Positions 44,174-53,332 of a DNA stretch of 64,000 nucleotides are shown in pieces. Position numbers and translations under genes: made by a program. Origin of the DNA: Desulfobacterales bacterium (GTDB lineage Bacteria; Desulfobacterota; Desulfobacteria; Desulfobacterales; JAHEIW01); NCBI GenBank assembly GCA_030066985.1, contig JASJAN010000020.1, forward strand, positions 1 through 64,000, read 5' to 3'. The notes beneath the pieces are model-generated. The model had not been told where the DNA came from. It saw only the letters and a program-made list of their open reading frames with translations, and ran no database searches. Position 1 is the first letter of the stretch. The number at the start of each line of letters is the position of its first letter.

Positions 44174-44854
44174 TTAAGATTTCGGTTTTCTTTGCCACGG
44201 CGGCGCATTGGTTTCCGGCACGTGACACTGCCGGCAATTGCCCCGTGACGGGTGCTCCACTCGTATGGTCGCAACGGTTCCCGGTCCCACATGACAGGCG
44301 ATACAATTCCCTCGGTTTTGAATATCATGCGGAATCGGCAGCGGTGCACCCGGAAGGGACGCACGTCCCAAACGGGGTGGCGCCACGCTCATCCAGTCAG
44401 TTTCAATAAACAGATTGGCCTCGGTAACGGTAACATGGCACTGTCGGCAGGCCTCCTGTTCGGGGTGCGGCGTAACGGGCGTATTCTTTTTGAGCTCTTC
44501 CGTCCAGCCGCCTTGGAGGTGGCAGGTGAGGCACTCGACCGGGGCCAAATCCGGCTCTTCGACCTTATGGGGAATCAGCGGCGGTGACCCGGGATACTGT
44601 CTGAGAGCGTAGTATTCCTCGAGCGTGCGACCGGTGGATGTGCCTTCCAAGTAGTCCTTGGATACCTGATCGTAGTTTACAAAGATGGTTTTTCCACTAT
44701 CGTCAAAGTTCATGTCCTGAGATTCCGCGACCGTGGTTTGCGTCCCTTTCGGCTCGGAAGAAAAGGCCGAAAATACGATCAGCGGTAATACCAAGATGCA
44801 GATCCCGGCGAATATCAGAAAAACCTTTCCCACTTTCTGGTCTGAGTTTTCCAT
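44174..44854 (-). CDS. napB: NapB-like tetrahaem cytochrome with membrane anchor
   Basis: 226-residue cytochrome with an N-terminal TM (~10-30) and four CxxCH sites (CLTCH, CRQCH, CIACH, CRQCH). NapB is normally a dihaem protein with a PPLIPH segment ahead of its first haem. Here that segment occurs before haem 1 (SPPLIPHKVE), and a similar PLPIPHD lies before haem 3, so the protein looks like a tandem duplication of a NapB-like unit. The start overlaps the napA stop by one base. It is the likely direct electron donor to NapA. Confidence 0.8.
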   Translation of the reverse strand: MENSDQKVGKVFLIFAGICILVLPLIVFSAFSSEPKGTQTTVAESQDMNFDDSGKTIFVNYDQVSKDYLEGTSTGRTLEEYYALRQYPGSPPLIPHKVEEPDLAPVECLTCHLQGGWTEELKKNTPVTPHPEQEACRQCHVTVTEANLFIETDWMSVAPPRLGRASLPGAPLPIPHDIQNRGNCIACHVGPGTVATIRVEHPSRGNCRQCHVPETNAPPWQRKPKS

Positions 44855-47163
44855 TATACTCTCTCCAATTTAACCGCACATTTTTTATAATCCGGCTGTT
44901 TGGATATGGGGCAAAATGCATCCAAAGTGGCCTCGTTGATTAAATAGCTTTCGTCAAAGAAAGGTACAAAAACCATTCCACGGGGCGGACGCCCGCGCCC
45001 ATTGATGCTGGCTTTCATGGTCACCGATCCCCGGCGAGAGGACACCTTGACGTTGCTGCCGTTGGTGATCCCCAGGCGGTCGGCATCATCGGGGTTGATT
45101 TCCACATAGGCCTCAGGGACCGCTCGATGAAGGAGCGGCACGCGCCGGGTCATCGAGCCCGTATGCCAGTGCTCCAGGATGCGGCCGGTATTAAGCCAGA
45201 AGGGGTATTCACTGTCAGGTGACTCTGCCGGCGGCTCATATGGCCTGAGCCATATCCAGGCCCGTCGATCCGGTTTACCGTAAAAATCAAAAGAATCTCC
45301 TTCAGCCGCCGGGTCGTATTTGGCATTATAGCGCCATTTGGTCTCGATTCCGTTGACATACGGCCATACGATCCCGGATTTGGCTTTAAGGTCGTTATAC
45401 GGCGCCATGCGGTGTTTGGGGTTGTCATGGAACTGGATGTATTCATTCCAGATGTCTTCAATGTAGGTTTCTTCTGACCATGGGAACTGCTTTTCAAATC
45501 CCATGCGACGGGCCACCTCGATGATCTGCCAGGTATTGCTCATGCAATCTCCTGGCATGGGAATGATCTGCTCGTTGTGCTGGGTGCGCCGCTCTGAATT
45601 GCCGAAGAATCCTTCGCGCTCGATCCACAGGGCGGCCGGCAGGATCACATCGGCCACATCGGATGTGGGGGTAGGATAAATTTCAGATACCACGATGAAG
45701 CGCTCGTCTTTTTTAGCGCCGTCCCGGTAGCGGTTTAGGTTGGGCATGGTCACCATGGGGTTGGTCACCTGGATCCACATGAAGCGGATATCGCCGCGAT
45801 CCAGCGCCCGGAACATTTCAACCGTATGATAGGTGGGCTTGGGATCGATATTTTCCACCGGCACATCCCAGATCTTGGCCGCCAGCTTGCGGGCGCCTTC
45901 TTTCATGACCACACCCTTGGGCAGCTTATGAGTCAGGGTGCCGACTTCACGTACTGTGCCGCAGGCGCTGGGTTGCCCGGTTAATGAAAAGGGGCCATTG
46001 CCCGGTAGGGAGATTTTGCCCACCAGCAAGTGGCAGTTGTAAACAAGGTTGTTAATCCAGGTGCCCCGGGTGTGCTGGTTCATGCCCATGCACCAGTAGG
46101 AAACAATTTTTTTGTCCGGGTCTCCGAATAAGGAGGCCAGGTATTTGATATCTTTGGCCGGCACACCTGATATTTGTTCTACTTTTTCCGGTGTATAGTC
46201 TTCCAGGAAGGCTTTGTAGGCTTCCCAGTCGACGGTTTCGGCTTTGTCCTTGAACTTGAAATGGTCCTGGGTGCCGTAACCGATGTTGGTTTTACCCTTA
46301 TGAAAAGATACATGTTTGTTGACAAAATCCCAGTTGACCCAGTCATTGCGGACGATTTCATAACAGATGGCGTTGGCCACCGCCAGATCGGTCTGGGGCT
46401 TGAAAAGAATGGATTTGTCCGCTGCCTGGCTGGTGCGGGTGGTGCGGGTGGCAAAATCGATAATCTTGACGTGGTTTTTGGCCTTGCGATTGGCAAGCAT
46501 TCTGGAAAACAGCACCGGATGCATCTCGGCCATATTGTTGCCCCAGGTGATGAAGACATCGGCGTGATCGATGTCATCGTAGCTGCCCATGGGCTCATCC
46601 ATTCCGAAGCTGGTGATAAATCCGGTGACAGCACTGGCCATGCATAGACGGGCATTGGCTTCCAAATTGTTGGTGCCGATACAGCCTTTAAACAGCTTGG
46701 CGGAGACGTAGCCGTCGGTAATCGACCATTGCCCGGAACCGTACATGGCCACCGAATCTTTGCCGTGGCCTTTGATGGTTTCCTTCATTTTGCTGGCCAC
46801 CAGGTCAAGGGCTTCTTTGAGGGGTGTTTCCACCATCTGGCCGTTTTTGCGTACCAGGGCCTTGGTGATGCGATCATTGCCATAAAGGATCTGGACGGAA
46901 TGATAGCCTTTGACACAGCAAAGCCCCTTGTTGACCGTACAGTTGGGATCACCTTTGACGGCTACGGCGCGATCTCCGGAAACACCGACCAGAAGGCCGC
47001 ACCCGGTGCCGCAAAACCGGCAAGGCGTCTTTTTCCATTCAATTCCCCCCGAACCCACAGTATTCCAGGCGCCGAAACTGATTCCCGGAAACAGTACCGC
47101 AGCAGAAGCGACTGCGCTTTGCAACGCGGCGGATTTTATGAAATCTCTTCTGGTAATGTCCAT
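44854..47163 (-). CDS. napA: Periplasmic nitrate reductase catalytic subunit
   Basis: 769-residue Tat-exported Mo-bisMGD enzyme that reduces nitrate to nitrite. Tat motif TRRDFIKS, [4Fe-4S] Cys at 48, 51, 55 and 83 (CRFCGTGC and LCCVKG), Mo ligand Cys174 in the NapA hallmark ARLCMASAV, and the C-terminal MGD-binding domain. It is the usual NapA length. Its neighbours are NapD, a NapB-like cytochrome and a NrfD/Fe-S module. SD AAAGGAG precedes the start. Nothing suggests an alternative substrate. Confidence 0.93.
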   Translation of the reverse strand: MDITRRDFIKSAALQSAVASAAVLFPGISFGAWNTVGSGGIEWKKTPCRFCGTGCGLLVGVSGDRAVAVKGDPNCTVNKGLCCVKGYHSVQILYGNDRITKALVRKNGQMVETPLKEALDLVASKMKETIKGHGKDSVAMYGSGQWSITDGYVSAKLFKGCIGTNNLEANARLCMASAVTGFITSFGMDEPMGSYDDIDHADVFITWGNNMAEMHPVLFSRMLANRKAKNHVKIIDFATRTTRTSQAADKSILFKPQTDLAVANAICYEIVRNDWVNWDFVNKHVSFHKGKTNIGYGTQDHFKFKDKAETVDWEAYKAFLEDYTPEKVEQISGVPAKDIKYLASLFGDPDKKIVSYWCMGMNQHTRGTWINNLVYNCHLLVGKISLPGNGPFSLTGQPSACGTVREVGTLTHKLPKGVVMKEGARKLAAKIWDVPVENIDPKPTYHTVEMFRALDRGDIRFMWIQVTNPMVTMPNLNRYRDGAKKDERFIVVSEIYPTPTSDVADVILPAALWIEREGFFGNSERRTQHNEQIIPMPGDCMSNTWQIIEVARRMGFEKQFPWSEETYIEDIWNEYIQFHDNPKHRMAPYNDLKAKSGIVWPYVNGIETKWRYNAKYDPAAEGDSFDFYGKPDRRAWIWLRPYEPPAESPDSEYPFWLNTGRILEHWHTGSMTRRVPLLHRAVPEAYVEINPDDADRLGITNGSNVKVSSRRGSVTMKASINGRGRPPRGMVFVPFFDESYLINEATLDAFCPISKQPDYKKCAVKLERV

Positions 47164-47186
47164 TTGCTTGCTCCTTTTGTTGTCCT

Positions 47187-47417
47187 CTATTGATCCGAAT
47201 GACCAAAGGTCATGCCAAGGGATTCCAACGATTTTATGGTTTTAAGCTGTTCCTGCAATTTTTTTTCGGTGTCTTCATCCGGTGTGTCGGTGACCAGAAT
47301 CAATACCTCTTCATTTTCGGCCGGAGTTACTTCACAGAATTCCAGGGCGGCAAGGTCTTTGATCAGTTGTTCTTTCGAACCCGATACAGGATATGCCAGA
47401 TAGCTGAAGACCGGCAT
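47187..47417 (-). CDS. napD: NapD-like Tat proofreading chaperone
   Basis: 76-residue small cytoplasmic protein with a ferredoxin-like fold ([10 protein letters not shown] start, [18 protein letters not shown]). NapD binds the NapA Tat signal and prevents early export. It lies 23 bases before napA and has SD AAGGAG. The sequence is divergent, but position and length are right. Confidence 0.82.
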   Translation of the reverse strand: MPVFSYLAYPVSGSKEQLIKDLAALEFCEVTPAENEEVLILVTDTPDEDTEKKLQEQLKTIKSLESLGMTFGHSDQ

Positions 47418-47806
47418 ACATGCTCCTTAATTAGAATGTGTGATGGGGGTCTTCATCAAGACCCGATTCATGCTGGCAGGTGGATTGATCAACAAAACGA
47501 TTCACCCATAGGGGTGTTTTAAACGCGTATTCGACTATTTATTTGAAATTAAAGTATTTAATATCAGTTAGTTGTATCGTTTTATGATAATGTGAGCGTT
47601 ATGGCAGATTGAGAAAAAAGAGCCTATTTCTGAGCTTTATCGATTTGTAACAGCCTCACCCAGAAAAAAAATTGACTTAAGTCAAGTATTTCATACTAAA
47701 ACGCTATGAATTAGACGGGGCGTGTAGGAGATGATCGTTCAAAGACATACGAGGTGGTGATCGTATTGATCCGATGCATTACAGGTGCATCAGCGCGACA
47801 ATCATC
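47418..47806. other. nap promoter region
   Basis: 389 bases with no gene, holding the Fnr-type palindrome and the 3' end of the TauE transcription unit. No terminator hairpin is clear. Confidence 0.5.
47672..47685. promoter_or_regulatory. FNR/HcpR-family box upstream of the nap operon
   Basis: Perfect palindrome TTGAC-TTAA-GTCAA about 255 bases before napD. The TTGAC half-site is typical of Crp/Fnr members such as Dnr/NnrR or HcpR, which respond to NO or nitrosative stress. Regulator identity is inferred. Confidence 0.55.
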
Positions 47807-48706
47807 TTAGATATTTAAAAACTGTAGAATATATTTGAAGGCGACAGCTGCAATCACGCCTCCGAGCAGCAGCTTTATCCAGCGGGCAGGCACATATTTT
47901 TGTAAGCGGGCTCCCAGGTACATCCCCAGTAAACCGCCCACACCAAATAAAATCCCCAACAACCAGTCTGGAGCCGCTACCGCCCCATTGATGGGAATCA
48001 GGCTGTAAAAGGTTACGCCGGCCAATGATGAAACAAAGGTTCCCAGCAACACTGCGCCGGCAATGGCATACACCGGCAGGCCAAAAAACGTAATTAAAAA
48101 CGGCGCAATAATCGAGCCGCCGCCGATACCATAAACCCCGCCGATGATGCCCACTGCTAAGGCCAGACCGAGCAGTTTGGTCGTGGCAAATGAATAGGTG
48201 GTGCCCTTGAAATCAAAGTGGCTGGTTTTGATTTCAATCGATGCAGCTTTAACCCGATCGGTGATGGAGCAATTTTGGGCCGTCGCAATAGTTGCACCGG
48301 TAAATGCTTCTTTTAGTAGTTTTATAGCGATGAACAGCAACACGCAGCCGACGAAAAATTTGAAAATTATCGGGTTCGGCAGATAGGTGATGCGCAGGTA
48401 ATAGCCGATGAAAACACCGGGGATGATGCCGGCGACAATCAACAATGCCAGCGGCCAGACAAAACGGCACTCGCGAGCGTAACGGTAAACGCCGCCAGGG
48501 GTGCCAGTGACATTGAACAAAAAGTTGGTGGAAGTGACCGAAGGAGAGGTGAATCCCAGAACACTCATTTGAAAGGGCAGCAGCAAAAATGCCCCGGAGA
48601 TGCCACCCATGGAGGTAAAAAAGGATATGCCGAAGGCCACCAGCGGTGGGATTAATATATAGGTTTCAATTCCGGAAATCGGAAATGTAAATGTTAAAAA
48701 TTCCAT
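47807..48706 (-). CDS. TauE/SafE-family sulfite/organosulfonate exporter
   Basis: 299-residue membrane protein with eight or nine TM helices of the TauE/SafE family, which exports small sulfur anions. Marks are GGISGAFLLLPFQMSVLGFTSPSV near TM1-2 and YGIGGGSIIAPFLITFFGLPVY in the second repeat. It is the third gene of a ModE-like regulator-rhodanese-TauE unit. Confidence 0.85.
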   Translation of the reverse strand: MEFLTFTFPISGIETYILIPPLVAFGISFFTSMGGISGAFLLLPFQMSVLGFTSPSVTSTNFLFNVTGTPGGVYRYARECRFVWPLALLIVAGIIPGVFIGYYLRITYLPNPIIFKFFVGCVLLFIAIKLLKEAFTGATIATAQNCSITDRVKAASIEIKTSHFDFKGTTYSFATTKLLGLALAVGIIGGVYGIGGGSIIAPFLITFFGLPVYAIAGAVLLGTFVSSLAGVTFYSLIPINGAVAAPDWLLGILFGVGGLLGMYLGARLQKYVPARWIKLLLGGVIAAVAFKYILQFLNI

Positions 48707-48736
48707 GCGAATTGATTTTAGGCTATATGCGCTGTT

Positions 48737-49315
48737 TTAGGGACGCTGGGGAATCCATATGAGTTGAGCGTTTAGCTGATCCGTCCAGGGAAGGCCTGAA
48801 TTTTTCCAGCCGTTTTTCAAACGTTTGCCATGCATAGAGCTGGCAGGATCTTTAACGCGATCGCCCTCGAAGCCATCGGTCACCGAATAGGCCTTCTTAA
48901 AACCGGCCGCAGCCATAAGATTTACGGCGGCGGCACTGCGGTTGCCGGAACGGCAGATCACCAGAATGGTATCAGAGGTTGTGAATTTCTGGCTGACTTC
49001 AGCCATAAAGTTCTGATTGGCGATCATCAACGGCCCTTTGTTCTGCACGGCCATCTGATAATTAAACAATTGAAGGGGAATATTGTATGCCATGGCGGGA
49101 TGACCGACAAAAACGTATTCTTCCGGCGTCCGGACGTCCAAAATTTTGATTTTGTTCTGGCCGGCGTGCCACATTTGATAGGCTTCCTTGGCCGTTGCGT
49201 AAAGGCCGAGGACGGTCTGCTTCTGGGGCGGTAAAGATGTTTTTGCCAGCGATACCGGCAGCCAAACCATCAGCATGAATATGGCGATCATTAAAAGAAT
49301 AAGTTTTCTGCGCAT
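48737..49315 (-). CDS. Exported rhodanese
   Basis: 192-residue protein with a signal sequence (RRKLILLMIAIFMLMVWLPVSLA) and one rhodanese domain (ILDVRTPEEYVFVGHPAMAY; catalytic VICRSGNRSAAA; SVTDGFEGDRVKDP). It has the normal single Cys with CRSGNR, so it is likely a periplasmic sulfur transferase. The start at 49315 is set by SD AGGGAG; the long frame to 49363 would overlap the regulator. It is followed by a TauE/SafE exporter, which suggests sulfur anion handling. Confidence 0.85.
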   Translation of the reverse strand: MRRKLILLMIAIFMLMVWLPVSLAKTSLPPQKQTVLGLYATAKEAYQMWHAGQNKIKILDVRTPEEYVFVGHPAMAYNIPLQLFNYQMAVQNKGPLMIANQNFMAEVSQKFTTSDTILVICRSGNRSAAAVNLMAAAGFKKAYSVTDGFEGDRVKDPASSMHGKRLKNGWKNSGLPWTDQLNAQLIWIPQRP

Positions 49316-49319
49316 ATCG

Positions 49320-49661
49320 TTATCTCCCTGTTTGCCTGAAAATACCGCTGAAAATTTCATCATCGGCCGACATGCATTGCGCTTTTAACTGTTTGTACTT
49401 TTTTAGCAGGTTTTTACCATCCTGAGATAAGCGCGATCCCTCTTTGCGATCGGTATGCACGATGCAGGCATTCATGTGTTTCTCAGTCGCTTTAATCTTG
49501 CTCCAGACGGCTTTATACGACATTTTCATCAATTTGGCGGTCTGATTCATTGAGCCCGTCTGATCAATGTGCTCTAATATCTTAGCGCGGCCTTCGCCAA
49601 TAATGATATTGTTGTCGGCATCTACAATCCACTGGCTGGATCTTAATTTGAATTCTGACAT
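49320..49661 (-). CDS. ModE N-terminal domain-like regulator
   Basis: 113-residue winged-helix protein like the DNA-binding half of ModE (GEGRAKILEHIDQTGSMNQTAKLMKMSYKAVWSKIKATE). The C-terminal molybdate-binding MOP domains are missing. Such short versions are frequent in deltaproteobacteria. The gene starts a unit with rhodanese and TauE and lies next to molybdenum cofactor genes. Molybdate control is possible but would need a separate sensor. Confidence 0.8.
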   Translation of the reverse strand: MSEFKLRSSQWIVDADNNIIIGEGRAKILEHIDQTGSMNQTAKLMKMSYKAVWSKIKATEKHMNACIVHTDRKEGSRLSQDGKNLLKKYKQLKAQCMSADDEIFSGIFRQTGR

Positions 49662-49696
49662 AATTATAAACCTGCTTGTGATTAAAGGAACTGTGC

Positions 49697-49784
49697 TTTA
49701 ACCACGAAGAACACGAAGGGCACAAAGGTTAAAAAATTAAAACAGAAAAGATATCTTCGTGTGCTTTTTCCCTTCGTGGTTAAA
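49697..49784. repeat. ACCACGAAG-type inverted repeat
   Basis: TTTAACCACGAAG (49697-49709) and CTTCGTGGTTAAA (49772-49784) are perfect 13-bp arms around an AT-rich centre. It belongs to the CGCAGAG/ACCACGAAG family of small intergenic repeats seen also at 36355. Confidence 0.55.
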
Positions 49785-49863
49785 ATATTCCTTCATAATG
49801 TTAAAAATATACAATAAGCTTGCAAATTGTTTTGATTTTTTTCTACACGCAATCTGACGCCGG

Positions 49864-50856
49864 CTAGCCGCCGATGGCGCGCATGGCCCGCCCGCAGGTA
49901 TTTTTATGGTTTTTTGTGTTTAAGTGGTGACCGATTGGTTTATCGGCCACAGATTGTCGGAATATGCCGACGATATCCTTCTGGGTGGCCCCGGTTCTCA
50001 GTGTCGCTTTAATATCGATTTCCTCTTGCGAAAACAGACAGGTTTTGATTTTACCATCCGCGGTCAGTCGCAGGCGGTTACATGAACCGCAAAAATGCCA
50101 ACTGATGGGTGCAATAAAACCGACTTTGCCGATTGCCCCCGGAAGCTTGCAAAGCCGAGCCGGCCCGTACGAATCAGTGGCCGGTTCGATTTGAACGCAG
50201 TCAATTTGATGGATCCTTTTCATAAATTTTTCAACTGGAACGAACAGTGATTCATAGTCGCCGTAGGCCGTGCTGTTGGTGGGCATTAGCTCAATAAAGC
50301 GCACATGGTAAGGTTTGCTCAAGGTTAAGGCAGCCAGATCTTCAATTTCATCATCATTGATGCCGCGCATAACCACGGTATTGATTTTGATGGGGTCCAT
50401 CCCGATTTGTTGGGCACGTTCGATACCGGCCAGCACACGGGGCAACCAGTCGTATCCGGTAATTTTTTCAAAGCGTTCCGGCCTAAGGGTATCCAGGCTG
50501 ATGTTGATTCTGCGCACACCGGCTTTAAACAAAGGTTCGGCCATTTCTGCCAGATACACTCCGTTGGTCGTCAGGGCCAGGCTTTTTAAACCTTCCAGAC
50601 GGGATAGCATTCGACAAAATGCAACCACGCCTTTGCGGACCAGCGGCTCACCACCGGTGATACGGATTTTGGTTATACCGGCAGCGGTTGCCGCCCGGGC
50701 CACCTTAAGCATCTCCTCGTAGGTTAAAATTTCTGAGCGCTCCAGATGATCGCGGCCCGAAAACGGTGTGCAGTAGGTGCATTTCAAGTTACAGTGATCG
50801 GTAATCGATATGCGCAGGTAGTCAATTTTTCGTCCGTATCCATCCACTAATTTCAT
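49864..50856 (-). CDS. moaA: GTP 3',8-cyclase (radical SAM)
   Basis: 330-residue radical-SAM enzyme for the first step of molybdenum cofactor synthesis, making 3',8-cyclo-GTP. The SAM cluster CNLKCTYC is near the N-terminus and the C-terminal [4Fe-4S] set is HFCGSCNRLRLTADGK..CLF. It ends GRAMRAIGG, the double-Gly tail that MoaA needs. SD AGAGGATAA is present. The Mo cofactor supply matches the nap and arr enzymes on either side. Confidence 0.95.
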   Translation of the reverse strand: MKLVDGYGRKIDYLRISITDHCNLKCTYCTPFSGRDHLERSEILTYEEMLKVARAATAAGITKIRITGGEPLVRKGVVAFCRMLSRLEGLKSLALTTNGVYLAEMAEPLFKAGVRRINISLDTLRPERFEKITGYDWLPRVLAGIERAQQIGMDPIKINTVVMRGINDDEIEDLAALTLSKPYHVRFIELMPTNSTAYGDYESLFVPVEKFMKRIHQIDCVQIEPATDSYGPARLCKLPGAIGKVGFIAPISWHFCGSCNRLRLTADGKIKTCLFSQEEIDIKATLRTGATQKDIVGIFRQSVADKPIGHHLNTKNHKNTCGRAMRAIGG

Positions 50857-50990
50857 TTCTGCTTATCCTCTTAGAGCGTGCAACAAATCCGAAATACGAA
50901 GTTCGAAATCCGAAACAAATTCAAAAACCATAAATTCGAATGTTCAAAAGCCGCGGTTCGATTTGTAAATTATTTAAATACACCCTGGTA

Positions 50991-51134
50991 AAAGCGGTTT
51001 GAAAGCCTTGGCTCGGGTTCGAGGACAAGGCGCGAGCCGATTTGAAAGTGGAGCATACACGGAAGTATTCGAGCATTTCAAATCGGCTGGTAACGCAGTC
51101 ATTCGGACGCGAGATGAGGTTTTGAAGCCGCTTT
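50991..51134 (+). repeat. Nested-palindrome element, class 1 (copy C)
   Basis: Outer arms AAAGCGGTTTGAAA (50991-51004) and TTTTGAAGCCGCTTT (51120-51134), CAAGGCG (51026-51032), perfect 13-bp inner arms AGCCGATTTGAAA (51035-51047) and TTTCAAATCGGCT (51076-51088), core GGAGCATACACGGAAGTA, then TAACGCAG and GCGAGATGAGG. It is the most complete copy and touches the stop of the MoeA-like gene. Confidence 0.75.
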
Positions 51135-52159
51135 CATTTGCCAAATGGGCAATGGGGATAAGTGCATTCAGTACAATCACGACATAATCCTCCGTGGCCC
51201 AGAAACGCCAGCTCTTTTTTGCCGATTTTCTCACCGGCCAAAATGCGCGGCAGCACCAAATCCAGCACGGTGATACGGTGAAACAGGCCGCAGGCCGGCA
51301 CTCCCAGTAGCGGCACATCTCCCACATAAGCCACCAAAAACATGGCACCGGGCAGCACTGCAGCGCCATAGTGCATCTCACCAGCTCCGGCGGAACGGAT
51401 TCCCAGACGGGTGACATCATCCGGATCAACGCTCATGCCACCGCTGAGCAGCAGCACATCACAGCCCCGGTCCAGATGGGAGCGAATGGCATCACGGATC
51501 AGGTCGGCATCATCCGGTGCAAAAGCCACTGCAGCCACCTCTGATCCCAGGCCCTTGACCTTTTCAGCCAGTATCGGCTCAAAGCGGTCTTCGATCAGGC
51601 CGTTGTAAACCTCATTACCGGTAATCACCAGGCCAACTTTGCCCTTGCGTAGAGACTTGACGGTCAGCACAGCCCCATTCTGGCGGGCAATGGTGGCCGC
51701 CCGTTCGATGGGCGCTTTTTTCATGATCAGCGGAATGGCGCGGGTGGCTGCGACCTGTTGCCCCTTTGTGACCAGGGTGTGATTGTGGAGGGTGGCGCAC
51801 ATCACCTCATCAACCATATTAAAGGCCGCCAGAGCAGCCGTATCAACGCTAAATAGACCGTCTTTTTCGGCCAGCAGTTTTATCTTGCCCTCCCGCGGCT
51901 CGTCCTTCCAGACAATGCCGTCACCTGCCAGGGCATCAGCCAAAATGGCGGCGGCCTGGTCCTCATGGATTTCGTCATCCTCCAAATCAATGACATAGAG
52001 ATGATTTTTGCCCATTTTTTGAAGCCGGCACAAATCCTCGTTGCAGACCGTATGCCCTTTATGAAAGGCAGCGCCTTTGAATTCACCCGGGCGAATTTCG
52101 GTCATATCGTGAGCCAGTTTGCTCCCTATTGCATCTTTTAGTTTAACTTTTTTCAGCAT
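51134..52159 (-). CDS. MoeA-like molybdopterin-binding protein with C-terminal Cys cluster
   Basis: 341-residue protein. The central MoaB/Mog-fold domain (~170-310) has GLVITGNEVYNGLIEDRF, LLLSGGMSVDPDDV and a C-terminal VPACGLFHRITVLDLVLPR. The N-terminal part resembles MoeA domain 1-2 but is shorter than normal MoeA (~400). The C-terminal tail CRDCTECTYPHC is a small metal-binding cluster not seen in canonical MoeA. It lies between FmdE and MoaA genes, so a role in molybdenum or tungsten insertion is likely. SD AGGAG. Confidence 0.8.
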   Translation of the reverse strand: MLKKVKLKDAIGSKLAHDMTEIRPGEFKGAAFHKGHTVCNEDLCRLQKMGKNHLYVIDLEDDEIHEDQAAAILADALAGDGIVWKDEPREGKIKLLAEKDGLFSVDTAALAAFNMVDEVMCATLHNHTLVTKGQQVAATRAIPLIMKKAPIERAATIARQNGAVLTVKSLRKGKVGLVITGNEVYNGLIEDRFEPILAEKVKGLGSEVAAVAFAPDDADLIRDAIRSHLDRGCDVLLLSGGMSVDPDDVTRLGIRSAGAGEMHYGAAVLPGAMFLVAYVGDVPLLGVPACGLFHRITVLDLVLPRILAGEKIGKKELAFLGHGGLCRDCTECTYPHCPFGK

Positions 52160-52212
52160 TGTTGAGCTCCTATGGATCGGGTCGCATCAAATTTACGCAA
52201 ATGGTAATTGCG

Positions 52213-52284
52213 CGGGCGGGAATAAATCCCGCCCCTACATTTCGTGATTTTGACCAAGGTAGGGGCGGGGTTTATCCCCGCCCG
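52213..52284. repeat. GTAGGGGCGGG-type long hairpin
   Basis: Arms of 26 bases (52213-52238 and 52259-52284) differ at only two positions and form a GC-rich hairpin with a 20-base loop. The FmdE stop codon lies inside the left arm. It looks like a dispersed repeat and could also act as a transcript end. Confidence 0.6.
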
Positions 52285-52954
52285 AAATCGTTTTGGTCGT
52301 CATCGCAGTTTTGCGGATTTGTGTAACGTCGCTTTCCGGTTTCCAATTCATATCCGGCCAGGTGATCTCCCGGGCATCTGTAAAATAACATTTCTGTGCA
52401 CAAGGTTTGCAAAGCACCTGGTCATTTTCAATGACCTCGCGCTGATCGCGCACAACCTGGCCGCAGCGGCTGCAGGAAGCCTTGAAGCGAGTAGGCCCGG
52501 GCAAGTCACAGTCATCTATTTTCACCTTGACCTGCTGGACGCGAAAAAGTACGCCATCCGGCATCCGTTTGTAGGCTGCCAGCTGCTGCAGGTATTTTTC
52601 CGAGATCTCAGGTGCGTAGGCAGCGGCCAGGTCGCGGGCTTCTTCGGTGGAGACCACCCGAAAGGCTTTGCCGGTTTCCAGGTTGACAAAAGTGGCCGCC
52701 ATAATACCGTAGTCCATAAATTTCAGTGAACGCCGCCCCAATTTAACACCGGTGACATGCGCCACCGCATCAGCGGTGCAGCGGTCCATCTCCACATAGA
52801 TGATCAGTTTCTTAATCTGATCCCGGCGTCTGGGCTCAGTGAGGCCGATCAACCGACAGCCCAGCATGGCCAATCGCACACCGACCACCTGCCCCGGGCA
52901 GAGGTGCCCGTGAGTGTCGGCGGAGCTTTCTAGCAATACCTCAAAAGGCTCCAT
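52235..52954 (-). CDS. FmdE-family molybdenum-enzyme accessory protein with zinc ribbon
   Basis: 239-residue protein of the FmdE family (formylmethanofuran dehydrogenase subunit E-like). The conserved DTHGHLCPGQVVGVRLA opens the domain, DRCTADAVAHVTG and KFMDYGIMAATF follow, and a C-terminal zinc ribbon (CSRCGQVVRD ... CKPCAQKC) ends it. Function uncertain; family members occur with molybdenum or tungsten enzymes. The start MEPFEV has SD AAAGGACGAG; the longer frame to 53083 lacks support. A GC-rich hairpin covers the stop. Confidence 0.8.
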   Translation of the reverse strand: MEPFEVLLESSADTHGHLCPGQVVGVRLAMLGCRLIGLTEPRRRDQIKKLIIYVEMDRCTADAVAHVTGVKLGRRSLKFMDYGIMAATFVNLETGKAFRVVSTEEARDLAAAYAPEISEKYLQQLAAYKRMPDGVLFRVQQVKVKIDDCDLPGPTRFKASCSRCGQVVRDQREVIENDQVLCKPCAQKCYFTDAREITWPDMNWKPESDVTQIRKTAMTTKTISGGDKPRPYLGQNHEM

Positions 52955-53332
52955 GTTGGTCTCGTCCTTTCTCATCTTGGTGCCAGTTAACAGATGATAG
53001 GGGTTAAAGGCTAAAGTTAAATAGTTGATTGGTTGAATGGTTAATTTGTCAGAGGATCTAATCCATTTTAACGAATCAACCACTCGACCAATTAACGAAT
53101 CGACTAAACCCAGTGACCATGATCTAACAAAAAGTGATCAACAGCCAAAAACCCTGAACCTTTGAACCTGGAACCCCGGACCTGGGGATGCTTATGTTAA
53201 AATTAACATAACAAACGTTAAAAAAAATGCAAAATTCACAGAGCACCAAAATATAATCTAATGCTCATTTTAAGTAGAGTCATTGATCTAAATCAAAATT
53301 ACTGATGATGTTGAAAAATTGCTTTTTGGTAA
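52955..53332. other. Gene-free spacer with an Fnr box
   Basis: About 380 bases before the FmdE operon. It has short degenerate AACGAATC/ACCAATTAAC repeats around 53070-53105 and the TTGAT-CTAA-ATCAA palindrome near its right end. No gene seen. Confidence 0.55.
53283..53296. promoter_or_regulatory. FNR-box candidate
   Basis: TTGAT-CTAA-ATCAA is a perfect consensus FNR half-site pair. It is about 330 bases upstream of the FmdE-MoeA-MoaA unit and after the CMD gene. It would make cofactor genes respond to anoxia, if used. Confidence 0.55.
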
